From Geobacter sp. (GTDB lineage: Bacteria > Desulfobacterota > Desulfuromonadia > Geobacterales > Pseudopelobacteraceae): a stretch of DNA of 64,000 bases. Below, one piece after another: positions 34,929 through 44,428 of the stretch; the stretch's first letter is position 1, and every line of letters starts with the position of its first letter. The stretch spans positions 186,001 through 250,000 of the forward strand of contig PJFB01000001.1 in NCBI GenBank assembly GCA_003574895.1, in the 5' to 3' direction. The notes under the pieces were generated by a model. That model made no database searches. It was not told where the DNA came from and saw only the letters and a program-made list of their open reading frames with translations. The translations under genes were made by a program, and so were the position numbers.

Positions 34929-35777
34929 TCATTTTTTTGCATGATCATCCGAGCTGATCACCAGATACTCGGCCCCATTCTTGCCTTTATTCTTGGCAGT
35001 GTACATCAGCCGGTCAGCCTTGCCAAGCATGGCATCATAAGTGTCAGTGATATCTAAGTAAGTTACCACGCCTATGCTGGCGGTCACCTGCCAGCCCGAC
35101 TGGCTGGTCATGATATCCAACGCCAGCAGGAGCTTGTCTATTACCTGTTGGATATGCTCGGGACCGGTCTCCGGAAAACTTATGGTGAATTCGTCACCGC
35201 CAACACGTCCCGCGCAATCGGTCCTGCGGATCGCCTGCTGGATCGTCTCACTGATATTTTGCAGCAGGTGGTCGCCCCGCGCATGGCCATGGGTGTCGTT
35301 CACCTCCTTGAAGTTGTCCAGGTCGATAAACGCCAACGAGTAAGGGTGACCATAACGGCGCGCCCGTGCCAGTTCACTCTCGACCTGTTCCCTGAAGGCC
35401 CATTTGTTGAGCAGGCCGGTCAGGGGGTCTCTCCGCGCATTTTGCTGCTCGCGCACAATCACTCTTTTTAAAGCAACTTGCAGGGAAACCGTGTATGCCA
35501 AAAGTGAAAAGATGGCGAAGTGGGAAAAGGCGTTCCAGGACATGGCCGCCTCGTCTGCGGGGCCATGATGCAATAGGAAATTGACGCTAAACCAACAGAT
35601 TGCGGCGCTTGCGGCAACGGCAACCCCTTCAAATTTTCCGCAATACCACGCAGCTGACAGAATCGGCACGGCATAGAGCAGCATCATCGAGATGTGGGCT
35701 CCGGTCAGGTAGTCGATATATCCAACGGTCAGGGTTGCTGCCAGAGAGCCGAAAAAGATGATGTTGCTTTTAGTCAT
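34929..35777 (-). CDS. Membrane-bound diguanylate cyclase
   Basis: A 282-residue protein with about four hydrophobic segments (residues ~1-110, a compact membrane sensor) and a C-terminal GGDEF domain. The active-site motif is RVGGDEFTISF, preceded by DPLTGLLNKWAFRE and FIDLDNFKEVNDTHGHARGD, all the residues needed to make cyclic di-GMP from two GTP. The product at c-terminus KADRLMYTAKNKGKN is standard. No RxxD inhibitory site is obvious at the usual spacing. It precedes a lipoprotein gene by 25 nt, which may encode a periplasmic or envelope partner. Confidence 0.92.
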   Translation of the reverse strand: MTKSNIIFFGSLAATLTVGYIDYLTGAHISMMLLYAVPILSAAWYCGKFEGVAVAASAAICWFSVNFLLHHGPADEAAMSWNAFSHFAIFSLLAYTVSLQVALKRVIVREQQNARRDPLTGLLNKWAFREQVESELARARRYGHPYSLAFIDLDNFKEVNDTHGHARGDHLLQNISETIQQAIRRTDCAGRVGGDEFTISFPETGPEHIQQVIDKLLLALDIMTSQSGWQVTASIGVVTYLDITDTYDAMLGKADRLMYTAKNKGKNGAEYLVISSDDHAKK

Positions 35778-35982
35778 AGACGATGTTCTCCAGCTGACCG
35801 GCTTTGCTCCCGGGATGAAGGGCGTATGTGCACAACCTGTTGCTGTTATGGATGAACTGACAAGCTAGATATAACTTATTCCATGTAGCGGCATTGTCAA
35901 GGCGAGCCTTGCTAACGGCTCCATAACTTGGATGGATATCATGGTTTGGCGGTCATGCCGCCGCCCCAGTTTGTTCCCTCCC

Positions 35983-36011
35983 TTGCCTCCCACTCCCGCC
36001 TCTGTTATAAA
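35983..36011 (+). promoter_or_regulatory. Sigma-70 type promoter of gltB
   Basis: TTGCCT (35983-35988), 17-nt spacer, TATAAA (36006-36011), about 60 nt before the chosen gltB start. Confidence 0.6.
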
Positions 36012-36072
36012 ACATCATATGGTTTTTACTATGCGCCAAGTAACTTTATCAACCATCAACGGGAGTCATATC

Positions 36073-39000
36073 ATGCTACAAACCGATCCGGATCCATCCG
36101 GACTTGTCCCCCGGGAGCGGGACGCCTGCGCGATCATCTGCCATGTCAACAAATCCGGCCGCCCTTCGCACGGCAATGTGCAGCGTACCATCGAGGCGCT
36201 CATCAAGATGGGGCACCGGGCCGGGGAGATCAACGGCGAGGGTGACGGCTGCGGTATCCTGACAGATATCCCCCGGCTGTTGTGGGCCGAGATCCTGGGT
36301 TGTGCCGGCCATGGGCCGGAATTGGCCAATGACCCGGCTTTTGCGGTCGGCCATATCCTGATAGAGCCCAATGACCTCGCCAGTCACCATGATCTGAAGG
36401 ACGCCATGCTCAGGCGTTGCCGCGAGGCAGGGATGGATGTGCTGGTGGAGCGTCCCGCGCCGGTGCGCAGCGAGGTGCTGGCAGGCCGTGCCAGGGCAGG
36501 CGAGCCGTTTTTCTGGCAACTGGCACTGCGTTGTCTTGACCCGGCCCAGGCAACCTGCCGTTTATTCAACCTTAATATGGAACTGGAAAAGGAGTTTCCG
36601 GTACATATCGCCTCGCTGGCTACCGATACCGTGGTTTACAAGGTGCATGGCGCACCGGAAATCCTGCCGCGCTACTATCCGGAACTAAAAAGGCGCGAGT
36701 TTCAATCCGGCGTCACAATCGGGCATAGCCGTTATTCAACCAATACCCTGCCGACGGTTTTGCGTGCCCAGCCGTTTTCGCTTTTGGGCCACAACGGCGA
36801 GATCAACACCATCGCCCGCCTGAGGGAAGAGGCTCGCATGCTCGGCCTGACTCTCCCCTTCGGCGGGAGCGACTCCCAGGATCTGAATCGAACGTTGGAA
36901 GGGCTGATCTGCCGTTTCGGCCTGTCCCTGTTTGAGGCGATGGAACTGGTCTTTCCTCCCATTTTCAGCGCCATGGATCGCATGGAGCCCGAACAGCAGG
37001 CCATGTACGAATGGTTTCGCCGTTTCTTGACAGCCAGTGCCCAAGGTCCGGCCGCCATCATTGCCCGGCGCGGTGATTGCTGTGTCTTCAGCGTGGACGC
37101 CATGGGACTGCGGCCCCTTTGGGTCGGCGAGACCGATAAGGAACTTTTTGCCTCTTCCGAGCTTGGGGTTGTTCCCCATGAGGAGATATTGAGCGATCCC
37201 AAGCCGCTGGCGCCTGGCGAGAAGCTGGGCGTGCGTCTGACGGCCGGAAAGGAACCGCAACTTTTGCAGCACCATGAGTTGAGGCGCGAGGTGCTCGCCC
37301 TGTTTCGCCGCAGGACCAACTTGTCGCTTCAGGCCAAATCTCTTACCCGGGTCGCGGAGATCACGGATGCACCCGCCCATGCCCCTGTGGCGGCATGGGG
37401 CAAAAATGCCAAGCTGGTGCGGGATAACCTGCTTTCGGCCCTGGCGTGGAAGTCTACTGACGTGCAGAACCTGCGGGAGATGGCCCAAAACGGCCAGGAC
37501 CCCATAGCCTCACTTGGCTACGACGGCCCTTTGGCCCCACTGTCGCTGTCCCGCCAGAATCTTTCGGACTATTTCAAGGAGCAGGTGGCGGTTGTTACCA
37601 ACCCGGCCATCGATCAGGAACGTGAGTCGGAACACTTCTCCACGCGGGTCTATGTAGGCCCGCGACCCACTTTGCGCGGTGCTCCCCAACCAGCGCTGGA
37701 GCTGGCGGTTCCGCTGCTTCTCGGCGGCAGGAACACATCCGGCGAAAGCGGTCTTGCCGGAGAATTCGGCACCTGCACCCTGGAGGCCTTGCTGACCCAT
37801 TCCGGGAGGGGGCGGAGCCGTGTTCTCTCCTGCTCCCTGGAACGGGACGAATCGCTTCGGCAGGCACTGACCCGGCTGACAGACGAAGCTCTGGCCGCTG
37901 TTCGTCGTGGGGTGCGCCTGCTGCTGCTGGATGATTTCGCCGCTTTTTCAGCCCATCATGATTTTCTCGATCCTTTCCTGGTTGTGGCAGTACTCCATAA
38001 AGCACTCAAGGAGCAAGTCGTTGACAGCGGCGAGAGCCTGCGTCGCAAGGTTGCCATAGTTGTCCGCTCCGGAGCGCTCCGTAATCTGCACGACTTGATC
38101 TTTGCCCTTGGCATGGGTGCCGATATCCTTTGTCCCTACCTGATGTGGGAACAGGCCGGGGAGTACGAGAACGGTGTACGCAACCTCCTGTCTGTACTGG
38201 GCAAAGGCTTGGAAAAGGTGATCTCCACCATGGGAACCCATGAGATCGGCGGCTACGGCAAGTATTTTGCTTCGATCGGCCTGTGCAGCCACCTGGCTGC
38301 AATCTTCGAAACTCCCAATTTTTGCGGCTCGGGCAAGGGTGGCCTTACCTTGGAGCGCCTGGAGGCGGAAAACAGGAGCCGTCGGGCCGTGGCACGAAGC
38401 AGGGAGAAGCAGCCGGTGCCGGTGCAGTTCCGCCTTTATCCGTGTATCTGGAAGATGGTGGGGCAGGTGGCCAAGATGGAGGAGACCTATGCCGATCTGT
38501 CGCGGCTTATCCAGCAGCTTGAATCGGACAATCCTTTGGCCATCCGGCATCTGATCGATCTGCGTTATCAGGAAGAGTTGACCGTTGATCCGGAGGACGT
38601 GGACACCACGGTTGGTGAGCATGATCTGCCGATCCTGTTTTCGGCCATGAGCTTCGGGTCCCAGGGCGAGACACCATTCAGAATCTATGCCGAGGCGGCC
38701 CGGCGGCTTAATATTGTCTGCATGAACGGCGAGGGGGGCGAGATCGCCGACATGTTGGGGGCATACCGCAGGAACCGCGGCCAGCAGATCGCTTCGGGCC
38801 GCTTCGGGGTCTCCATGGAATTTCTCAACTCCGTGGATATACTTGAGATCAAGGTCGGCCAGGGGGCCAAGCCTGGTGAGGGAGGACACCTGCCGGGCTT
38901 CAAGGTGACGGAAAAAATCGCAGCCGCCCGCCATGCAACACCGGGGGTGTCGCTCATATCCCCCTCCAACAATCACGACATCTATTCGATCGAGGATCTG

Positions 39001-40596
39001 GCCCAGATTATCGAAGAGTTGCGCACTGCCAACCCGAACGCCCGCATCTCGGTCAAAGTTCCGGCAGTCGCCGGGATTGCCACCATTGCCCTGGGGATCG
39101 CCAAGGCCGGCGCCGATATCATCACCATCAGCGGCTACGATGGCGGTACCGGTGCAGCCCGTAAACATGCCATCAAATTTGTCGGGCTGCCGGCCGAGAT
39201 CGGGGTTCGCGAGGCCCACCGGGCATTGGTCGAAGCCGGCATGCGGGAAAAGGTCGAACTTTGGGCCGATGGCGGCGCCCGCACCGGACGGGACGTGATC
39301 AAGCTGATGTTGCTGGGCGCCAACCGGGTCGGTTTCGGCACCATGGCCATGGTAATCATCGGTTGCACTGCCTGCCGCGGTTGCCACCTGGGCACCTGCC
39401 ACGTCGGCATTGCCACCCAGATCGAGACCGTCGAAGAGGCCGAACAGCGTGGGCTCAAGCGCTTTGTCCCCAGGGTGCTGGAAAACGGCGTCATCTATGA
39501 GACCACCTTCTTTAGGGGCATGGCGCGCGAGATCAAGATCCTGACCGCCAAGCTGGGTTTTCGACGGACCCAGGATCTGGTTGGGCAAGCCTGCTATCTG
39601 GTTCAGAACCGCGGCTTGGACCGGCTGGACCTGACCGATCTGCTGGCCCCTGCGGCAGTCCTGGCGACATCCAATGTCGAGAACGATGTCCGAATTATTC
39701 GTAAGCCGCTGAACTACCTGACGTCGCTTATTTCCGGTCTGGTGGCCGATGCCTTTGAGAGTGGCGAGGACCGGGTCCGTTATGATGATGACAATGCCAC
39801 CAGCTCCGACAGGGCCATTGGCACACACTTGGCCGGCACCATGATGCGCGGCCAGCAGCAGGGTCGTTTTTCATCTTCCTGCAGTACGCTGCTGCATTTT
39901 CACCGTGACTCAATCCCGGGCAACGGTCTGGGAGCATTTACCATACCGCGGATCGCCATTCGCGTCGAAGGTGGTGCCCAGGATGGAGTGGGCAAGTCGA
40001 CCAGCGGCGGCAAGATCGTCATCCTCAAGGGGGAAAACCGCAACGGTTTGCGAGTTGGCGGATCAGTGGGCAAGGGCCTGGCCTATGGTGCCCAGGGCGG
40101 CACCTTTATTGTCCAGGGGGATGCCGACAGCCGCGCCTGTATCCGGCTGTCCGGAGCCGATGTGGTGCTTGGAGGCAGAATCCGGGCCGGGATTGACGAC
40201 AGCCATGGGAACCTGGCGGGTCGGGCCAACCTCAAGGGCTTTGCCTGCGAATATATGACTGCCGGTCGGGTCGTCATCCTGGGTGACCCCGGTCCATGGC
40301 TCTGTTCGGGCATGACCGGCGGCTGTGTTTACTGCCACTTGGATATAGAAATGGGATTTGACCGGGAGGCCTTGAGGAGGCGTCTGGCCAGTGGCACCGG
40401 GTTACATGTCCTGGACCCGGATGAGGATGATGTCATGCAATTGCAGGAACTGCTTGGCAAGTACCATCGCGAACTGCTCCACTCCCATCAGGAAGCCGAA
40501 GCGGATTGGCTGGCCGGTGTCATGGCCCGTTGCCGAAGTTGTTTTGTCAAAATCCTGCCGGAAAGAAGCGGAGAGCTGTTGCGCAGTACGGAATAA
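36073..40596 (+). CDS. gltB: Glutamate synthase, large subunit
   Basis: GltB makes glutamate from 2-oxoglutarate and the amide of glutamine. The ATG at 36073 (GGGAG 7 nt upstream) is preferred over one at 35932, which would lie upstream of the promoter. The 1507 residues comprise the Ntn-type glutaminase domain (ACAIICHVNKSGRPSHGNVQ, with the Cys near residue 15 as nucleophile after processing), GEGDGCGI, a central domain, the FMN-binding synthase domain (GAKPGEGGHLPG), a 3Fe-4S loop CTACRGCHLGTCHVGIATQ, and a C-terminal GXGXG domain. No gltD (small subunit, NADPH side) lies next to it, so the electron donor partner must be encoded elsewhere or be ferredoxin. Function is secure. Confidence 0.95.
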   Translation: MLQTDPDPSGLVPRERDACAIICHVNKSGRPSHGNVQRTIEALIKMGHRAGEINGEGDGCGILTDIPRLLWAEILGCAGHGPELANDPAFAVGHILIEPNDLASHHDLKDAMLRRCREAGMDVLVERPAPVRSEVLAGRARAGEPFFWQLALRCLDPAQATCRLFNLNMELEKEFPVHIASLATDTVVYKVHGAPEILPRYYPELKRREFQSGVTIGHSRYSTNTLPTVLRAQPFSLLGHNGEINTIARLREEARMLGLTLPFGGSDSQDLNRTLEGLICRFGLSLFEAMELVFPPIFSAMDRMEPEQQAMYEWFRRFLTASAQGPAAIIARRGDCCVFSVDAMGLRPLWVGETDKELFASSELGVVPHEEILSDPKPLAPGEKLGVRLTAGKEPQLLQHHELRREVLALFRRRTNLSLQAKSLTRVAEITDAPAHAPVAAWGKNAKLVRDNLLSALAWKSTDVQNLREMAQNGQDPIASLGYDGPLAPLSLSRQNLSDYFKEQVAVVTNPAIDQERESEHFSTRVYVGPRPTLRGAPQPALELAVPLLLGGRNTSGESGLAGEFGTCTLEALLTHSGRGRSRVLSCSLERDESLRQALTRLTDEALAAVRRGVRLLLLDDFAAFSAHHDFLDPFLVVAVLHKALKEQVVDSGESLRRKVAIVVRSGALRNLHDLIFALGMGADILCPYLMWEQAGEYENGVRNLLSVLGKGLEKVISTMGTHEIGGYGKYFASIGLCSHLAAIFETPNFCGSGKGGLTLERLEAENRSRRAVARSREKQPVPVQFRLYPCIWKMVGQVAKMEETYADLSRLIQQLESDNPLAIRHLIDLRYQEELTVDPEDVDTTVGEHDLPILFSAMSFGSQGETPFRIYAEAARRLNIVCMNGEGGEIADMLGAYRRNRGQQIASGRFGVSMEFLNSVDILEIKVGQGAKPGEGGHLPGFKVTEKIAAARHATPGVSLISPSNNHDIYSIEDLAQIIEELRTANPNARISVKVPAVAGIATIALGIAKAGADIITISGYDGGTGAARKHAIKFVGLPAEIGVREAHRALVEAGMREKVELWADGGARTGRDVIKLMLLGANRVGFGTMAMVIIGCTACRGCHLGTCHVGIATQIETVEEAEQRGLKRFVPRVLENGVIYETTFFRGMAREIKILTAKLGFRRTQDLVGQACYLVQNRGLDRLDLTDLLAPAAVLATSNVENDVRIIRKPLNYLTSLISGLVADAFESGEDRVRYDDDNATSSDRAIGTHLAGTMMRGQQQGRFSSSCSTLLHFHRDSIPGNGLGAFTIPRIAIRVEGGAQDGVGKSTSGGKIVILKGENRNGLRVGGSVGKGLAYGAQGGTFIVQGDADSRACIRLSGADVVLGGRIRAGIDDSHGNLAGRANLKGFACEYMTAGRVVILGDPGPWLCSGMTGGCVYCHLDIEMGFDREALRRRLASGTGLHVLDPDEDDVMQLQELLGKYHRELLHSHQEAEADWLAGVMARCRSCFVKILPERSGELLRSTE

Positions 40597-40861
40597 TCGG
40601 ACAACTTTTTTTATAGTATAATATATTGAAATTAAACGGTTTTAAAATTTTAATCTTTTAATATCTTTCATCCTTTGCCATCTTGTGATAATAAGCTATC
40701 CAATCCTTATTAATGATGTGAAATTTTTAATAAAATAAGCTTTAATTGTATTTTGGTCCTCTGCTTGCTATAGAACTGTATACGCTATGTTGCCGGATGG
40801 TTTGATAAGCGAACTGTGATTTGCCCGCTATGGCGGGAAATTCTTGTAAAAGAGGGAATAT

Positions 40862-41740
40862 ATGATGATGCAGAGATTATTTACCTGGAAAAAATTGTTG
40901 TCGGGTTTGGTGGTTGTCATGGCCTTTGCGGGTATAGCTATGGCAGCTCCGCAGGGGAGCAAGATAGCGACGGTAACGATACCGCCGGCTCCTGATCAAT
41001 ATGCAAGCGAGCCGCAACCGCTTACAGCGTCACAATGTGGACAATGCCACGTCGGTCCGTTCAACAACCTCAAGGACGACGGTGGTCGGCACCGTTTTGC
41101 CTGCCAGAAATGCCACAATGTGTTTCATGCGTACAATCCTCGTAAACAGAACTGGGATGCAATAATGCCCAAGTGCGCCTCTTGCCATCAAAAACCCCAC
41201 GGCGCAAAAATCACGGACTGCGCAGCTTGTCACACCAATCCCCATGCTCCTAAAAAGATCGGTTCAACCAGCCAGCTCGCAATTGCCTGCTTTGATTGCC
41301 ATGCTCCGGTTCGCGAAGAACTCCTGAAATTCCCGAGCAAACACACCAAGCTCGCATGTACGGTATGTCACACTTCTCACGGCTATATTCCATCCTGCCT
41401 GACCTGCCACAAACCACATACACCCGGACAGCCGCTGGCATCCTGCAAGGCTTGCCATCCGGTGCACCGCCCGCTCCAGATTACCTATGGAAAAGATGTG
41501 CCGTCAGCAACATGCGGCGCCTGCCATAGCAAGGTATTCAATGTTTGGCAACATGGTACCAGCAAGCATAAGAACGTTGCCTGTGTTGCTTGCCACAAGG
41601 ATAAGCACCGTTTTGTACCGCAATGCACCAGCTGTCATGGCAAACCTCATCAACAGGTGATCCATGATAAGTTCCCGCGCTGCCTCACTTGCCACATCGA
41701 TGTGCATGATCTGCCGGTCATGCCGTCGCAGAAAAAATAA
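40862..41740 (+). CDS. Dodecahaem c-type cytochrome
   Basis: A 292-residue exported protein with a Sec signal peptide (about residues 1-28, ending IAMAA) and 12 CXXCH motifs: CGQCH, CQKCH, CASCH, CAACH, CFDCH, CTVCH, CLTCH, CKACH, CGACH, CVACH, CTSCH, CLTCH. That is roughly one haem per 22 mature residues, very dense packing. Many extra His residues could be distal ligands. Three adjacent ATGs (40862, 40865, 40868) could each be the start; AGAGGGAA lies upstream. It is likely periplasmic or outer-surface and involved in electron transfer, as for the many multihaem cytochromes of Geobacter-type bacteria. It has its own AT-rich leader and a strong terminator. The exact partner is unknown. Confidence 0.93.
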   Translation: MMMQRLFTWKKLLSGLVVVMAFAGIAMAAPQGSKIATVTIPPAPDQYASEPQPLTASQCGQCHVGPFNNLKDDGGRHRFACQKCHNVFHAYNPRKQNWDAIMPKCASCHQKPHGAKITDCAACHTNPHAPKKIGSTSQLAIACFDCHAPVREELLKFPSKHTKLACTVCHTSHGYIPSCLTCHKPHTPGQPLASCKACHPVHRPLQITYGKDVPSATCGACHSKVFNVWQHGTSKHKNVACVACHKDKHRFVPQCTSCHGKPHQQVIHDKFPRCLTCHIDVHDLPVMPSQKK

Positions 41741-41813
41741 GCACGTAAGGAATCAGCGGTTCGGCCGGGGTGAATCAGGCAGACTGACGGTTCCTTGTAA
41801 TCACGACCTGTAA

Positions 41814-41860
41814 AAACAACAAGAGGCCTGCGGCATTACGCCGCAGGCCTCTTGTTGTTT
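41814..41860. terminator. Bidirectional terminator between the cytochrome and sensor genes
   Basis: Perfect 21-bp stem: AAACAACAAGAGG... (41814-41834) pairs with its inverse at 41840-41860 around a 5-nt loop. Short A/T runs on both sides serve both converging genes. Confidence 0.85.
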
Positions 41861-41918
41861 GAGTATGGATGGTGGCTTGATGCGCTTCAACAGCAAGTGG
41901 AGTGTGAAGTCCTGATGG

Positions 41919-43640
41919 TCAAGTTTGCTGGTCGGACTCAAGTTCCTGGTAAACCTTTTTAGCGCATTCCGGGCAGATGCTATGGCTGAAGAGTACATCG
42001 GAATGACCGCTTATGAATATTTCCACTTGGTTCCAATAGCCCTTGTCATCGCGTATTTTCTTGCAGCTGGAACAGATTGGCAGCAAACCGCTCATTGTCT
42101 TGAGATTGGCAAGGGCCTCCGTAAGTTCGCTAATTAATGTTTCGCGCTCCTCATCGGCTTTTTTGCGTTCACTGATGTCCCTTGCCACACCATGGTAGCC
42201 GATTATATCGCCGTTCTCGTCACGTATGGGCGACGAGAGCACTTCTCCCCAGATAGTACCCCCATCTTTACATATCAAGGGCATTTCATAGCGGCTGAGA
42301 CCGGTTTTTATGCCTGCGTTTTCCTGCGCAATGCGATGCGATTGCCTCTCAAGTAGAAGTGAAACATTTTCCGGATGCATAAGGTTGGCTAAAGGTTGCC
42401 CTATGACCTCGTCGCGGGTGAAACCGCGTAACTTTTCATCGGCCGGGTTAATGTAGTTGATGCGGTAATCGCTTCCCAGTCGCCAGATGATATCGGCTGA
42501 GTTGTCGGCAAGAAAACGATACTCTTCCTCGCTTTTGCGGAGTTCCTGCTCCCTTGCGTCTAGTTTGCCGGCCATTTCTTCGAGTGAACGGCCAAGCTTG
42601 CCAAGTTCGCCTCCTGCAACGTAATCTGAAATGCCAATATTGAAGTCGCCATTGGCAAAAGATTTTGCTGCTTCCTCCATTTTGCTGATTCTGTTCGCAA
42701 AACTGTATTTGCCAATAATAAAGGTTAGGATGATAGAGATCAGAAGAAAAGGCGAAAGCAGCGCAACGCTGTGGTATAGCTCATGATCCGCCCTTTCAAG
42801 CGTGGACTTTAAAGGAATGCTCACGGATATGGAAAGGTAAGGAAATGGTTCGTCTTTCAAGCGTAGCTTCTGGAAGGAGATTATCTGTTTTTGCCCGCTC
42901 ATGCCGGGGTCAATATAGGATTCGTTGACCGGACCATTGACAATTTTGAGCAGTATGTCTTCCGGGGCCTTTTTGCCGGTTAGCTCAGAATTTTGATTGC
43001 TATCGATGACAATCCCGTTGTGATCGTAGATGGTAAAGATTGCGCCGGCAGGTAAGCCGGATTGTCGCAGCAATTCATTGAAATGCTGAAAATTGATATT
43101 GAGCGCAATGACGTCTTCCACTGAACCTTTTGAGCCGATAATCGGGTAGCCGAAACCGATGGTCTGTTTTGTCGAGATTCTGCCGACGACGTATTCCCCC
43201 GATGAGAACCTATGTGTCATCAAGGCGTTCTGGTAGGTACGCATGTTCTTCAATGAAAACTTGATGGATGTTGGCAAGGCGGATGCCCAGACATCACCAT
43301 TTTTGTCGGTAATGACGATATTGGCGAATTGTGGGTTGAGTTTCAGGACATCGGCAAGGATTTTGTCAACGGCAACTTTGTTGTGCTGTTTCACTTGCGG
43401 CAATTGGGACAGGACCGTCACCAGTTGCTGGGCCGCATTAGTCAAATTCTGCTGATCCGAGGCAATTCCATAGGCCAGATTTCTGGTTTCTTCGATCCCT
43501 TTTTGAATGGCCTCGTTCCGTTCATGCAGACCGAAATGGATAATCAGCATTATTGCGGGCAAGGTAAGAAGGGCAGTAACCAGGAGCAGATGGGACCGTA
43601 ATGACAGCGATAGAAAATATTTGCGTAATATTGGCGCCAT
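41919..43640 (-). CDS. Cache-HAMP-PAS sensor ending in a CxxC...CxxC module
   Basis: A 573-residue membrane sensor. A first helix (about residues 18-36) and a second (about 288-310) bracket a periplasmic double-Cache-like domain (ITDKNGDVWASALP, YPIIGSKGSVEDVIALNINF). A HAMP segment (RISKMEEAAKSFANGDFNIG) and a PAS domain with a C-terminal PAC stretch (EEYRFLADNSADIIWRLGSD ... GYHGVARDISERKKADEE) follow. The output part is neither kinase nor cyclase but ~55 residues: LLPICSSCKKIRDDKGYWNQ, then FSHSICPECAKKVYQELESD, that is CSSC and CPEC pairs about 33 residues apart, plausibly a zinc-ribbon-like fold. Such tails occur on other signalling proteins of related bacteria as far as I recall, with no defined output. 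Converges on the cytochrome gene. Confidence 0.85.
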   Translation of the reverse strand: MAPILRKYFLSLSLRSHLLLVTALLTLPAIMLIIHFGLHERNEAIQKGIEETRNLAYGIASDQQNLTNAAQQLVTVLSQLPQVKQHNKVAVDKILADVLKLNPQFANIVITDKNGDVWASALPTSIKFSLKNMRTYQNALMTHRFSSGEYVVGRISTKQTIGFGYPIIGSKGSVEDVIALNINFQHFNELLRQSGLPAGAIFTIYDHNGIVIDSNQNSELTGKKAPEDILLKIVNGPVNESYIDPGMSGQKQIISFQKLRLKDEPFPYLSISVSIPLKSTLERADHELYHSVALLSPFLLISIILTFIIGKYSFANRISKMEEAAKSFANGDFNIGISDYVAGGELGKLGRSLEEMAGKLDAREQELRKSEEEYRFLADNSADIIWRLGSDYRINYINPADEKLRGFTRDEVIGQPLANLMHPENVSLLLERQSHRIAQENAGIKTGLSRYEMPLICKDGGTIWGEVLSSPIRDENGDIIGYHGVARDISERKKADEERETLISELTEALANLKTMSGLLPICSSCKKIRDDKGYWNQVEIFISGHSDVLFSHSICPECAKKVYQELESDQQT

Positions 43641-43765
43641 ATGACCTTCTTCTTTGTTTGTACAGCGTTAGTGAAAACTTTTATTAATTTAAAAATAGCA
43701 TTTTTATCGGGTATTAGAAAGCGTAATAATATTAGACTTTTCTGTTCTTTGCGCCCTTGCTTTCC

Positions 43766-43793
43766 TTGACAACTTCAAATTTGATTTTATAAG
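43766..43793 (+). promoter_or_regulatory. Sigma-70 promoter of the universal stress protein gene
   Basis: TTGACA (43766-43771), 16-nt spacer, TATAAG (43788-43793). Confidence 0.65.
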
Positions 43794-43834
43794 AATAACC
43801 TAGTGGTCTACACACTTTGCAAGGGGAGGTGATA

Positions 43835-43858
43835 ATGCTCCGTAAGGTGAGAATTTAA
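43835..43858 (+). CDS. Seven-residue leader peptide candidate
   Basis: An ATG at 43835 is preceded by AAGGGGAGGTG (near-perfect Shine-Dalgarno) and reads MLRKVRI then TAA. The gene for the universal stress protein begins 75 nt later with its own AAAGGAGG. A chance Shine-Dalgarno of this quality in an AT-rich leader is unlikely, so translation of a tiny upstream frame is plausible. The peptide gives no hint of an attenuation code (no repeated amino acid). Confidence 0.35.
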   Translation: MLRKVRI

Positions 43859-43933
43859 CTGGCAGTCGGTCCAACTTGTGAGCAGTAACGGCATTTTATT
43901 AATTGAATAGCCACTCGGTAAAAGGAGGAAACT

Positions 43934-44368
43934 ATGCCTGAAACAAAGAAGCTTTTAGTTGCATTTGACGGTTCTCCACCATCCCGGAAAGCATTCGATT
44001 TCGCTTTGGAGCTGGCAACCACAAGTACCGGTATTACCTACGAAATAACAGCGCTTTCCGTGGTCCATTTGGCTGAACAGATAGACGTGCCCATGAATAT
44101 AGAGCCGATCATCAACGCAGCCAAGGCACAGTACGAGAAGCAGTTGACACAACTTCAGGAAATAGCCAAATCTAAAGGAGTTACGATCATGGCCGAGATA
44201 GTTACCGGACATCCGGCCGATGATCTCATAGAATTTGCATTAAAAAATCGATGCAGCATGATCATTATGGGGCAGCGTGGGAAATCCAGGATTCCAAAGT
44301 GGCTCATGGGCTCGGTATCACAGCAGGTTGCCAACCATGCACCTTGTTCGGTGGTGATTGTGAAATAA
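43934..44368 (+). CDS. Universal stress protein (UspA family)
   Basis: A 144-residue cytoplasmic protein with the alpha/beta UspA fold. The start VAFDGSPPSRKAFDFALELA is typical (first beta strand, then helix), and the ATP-binding loop near the C-terminus is present as GQRGKSRIPKWLMGSVS, matching G-2x-G-9x-G-S/T, so it is probably of the nucleotide-binding subgroup. AAAGGAGG precedes the ATG. It is expressed alone from a sigma-70 promoter with a long leader and is followed by a weak terminator. Such proteins support survival during stress; the specific trigger here is unknown. Confidence 0.92.
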   Translation: MPETKKLLVAFDGSPPSRKAFDFALELATTSTGITYEITALSVVHLAEQIDVPMNIEPIINAAKAQYEKQLTQLQEIAKSKGVTIMAEIVTGHPADDLIEFALKNRCSMIIMGQRGKSRIPKWLMGSVSQQVANHAPCSVVIVK

Positions 44369-44393
44369 CCACAGTGGTCGGTCAGTGTTAATT

Positions 44394-44428
44394 GAGCCGG
44401 GGACCTTAGGGAAACTCGGCTTTTTTTG
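44394..44428 (+). terminator. Probable terminator after the universal stress protein gene
   Basis: AGCCG (44395-44399) pairs with CGGCT (44417-44421), with CCT-AGG inside, followed by a run of T. Confidence 0.6.

Larger units (their letters stand above)
43641..43933. other. Leader region of the universal stress protein gene
   Basis: A 293-nt divergent AT-rich spacer. It carries the promoter at 43766-43793 and, within the leader, a tiny seven-codon frame at 43835-43858 with a strong Shine-Dalgarno sequence. No other element was recognised. Confidence 0.6.

Noticed and set aside
37948-39828. A 626-codon open frame on the minus strand
   Set aside because: It lies fully antisense to the well-supported gltB gene and its translation has no domain or motif. 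Long antisense frames are expected in GC-rich coding DNA.
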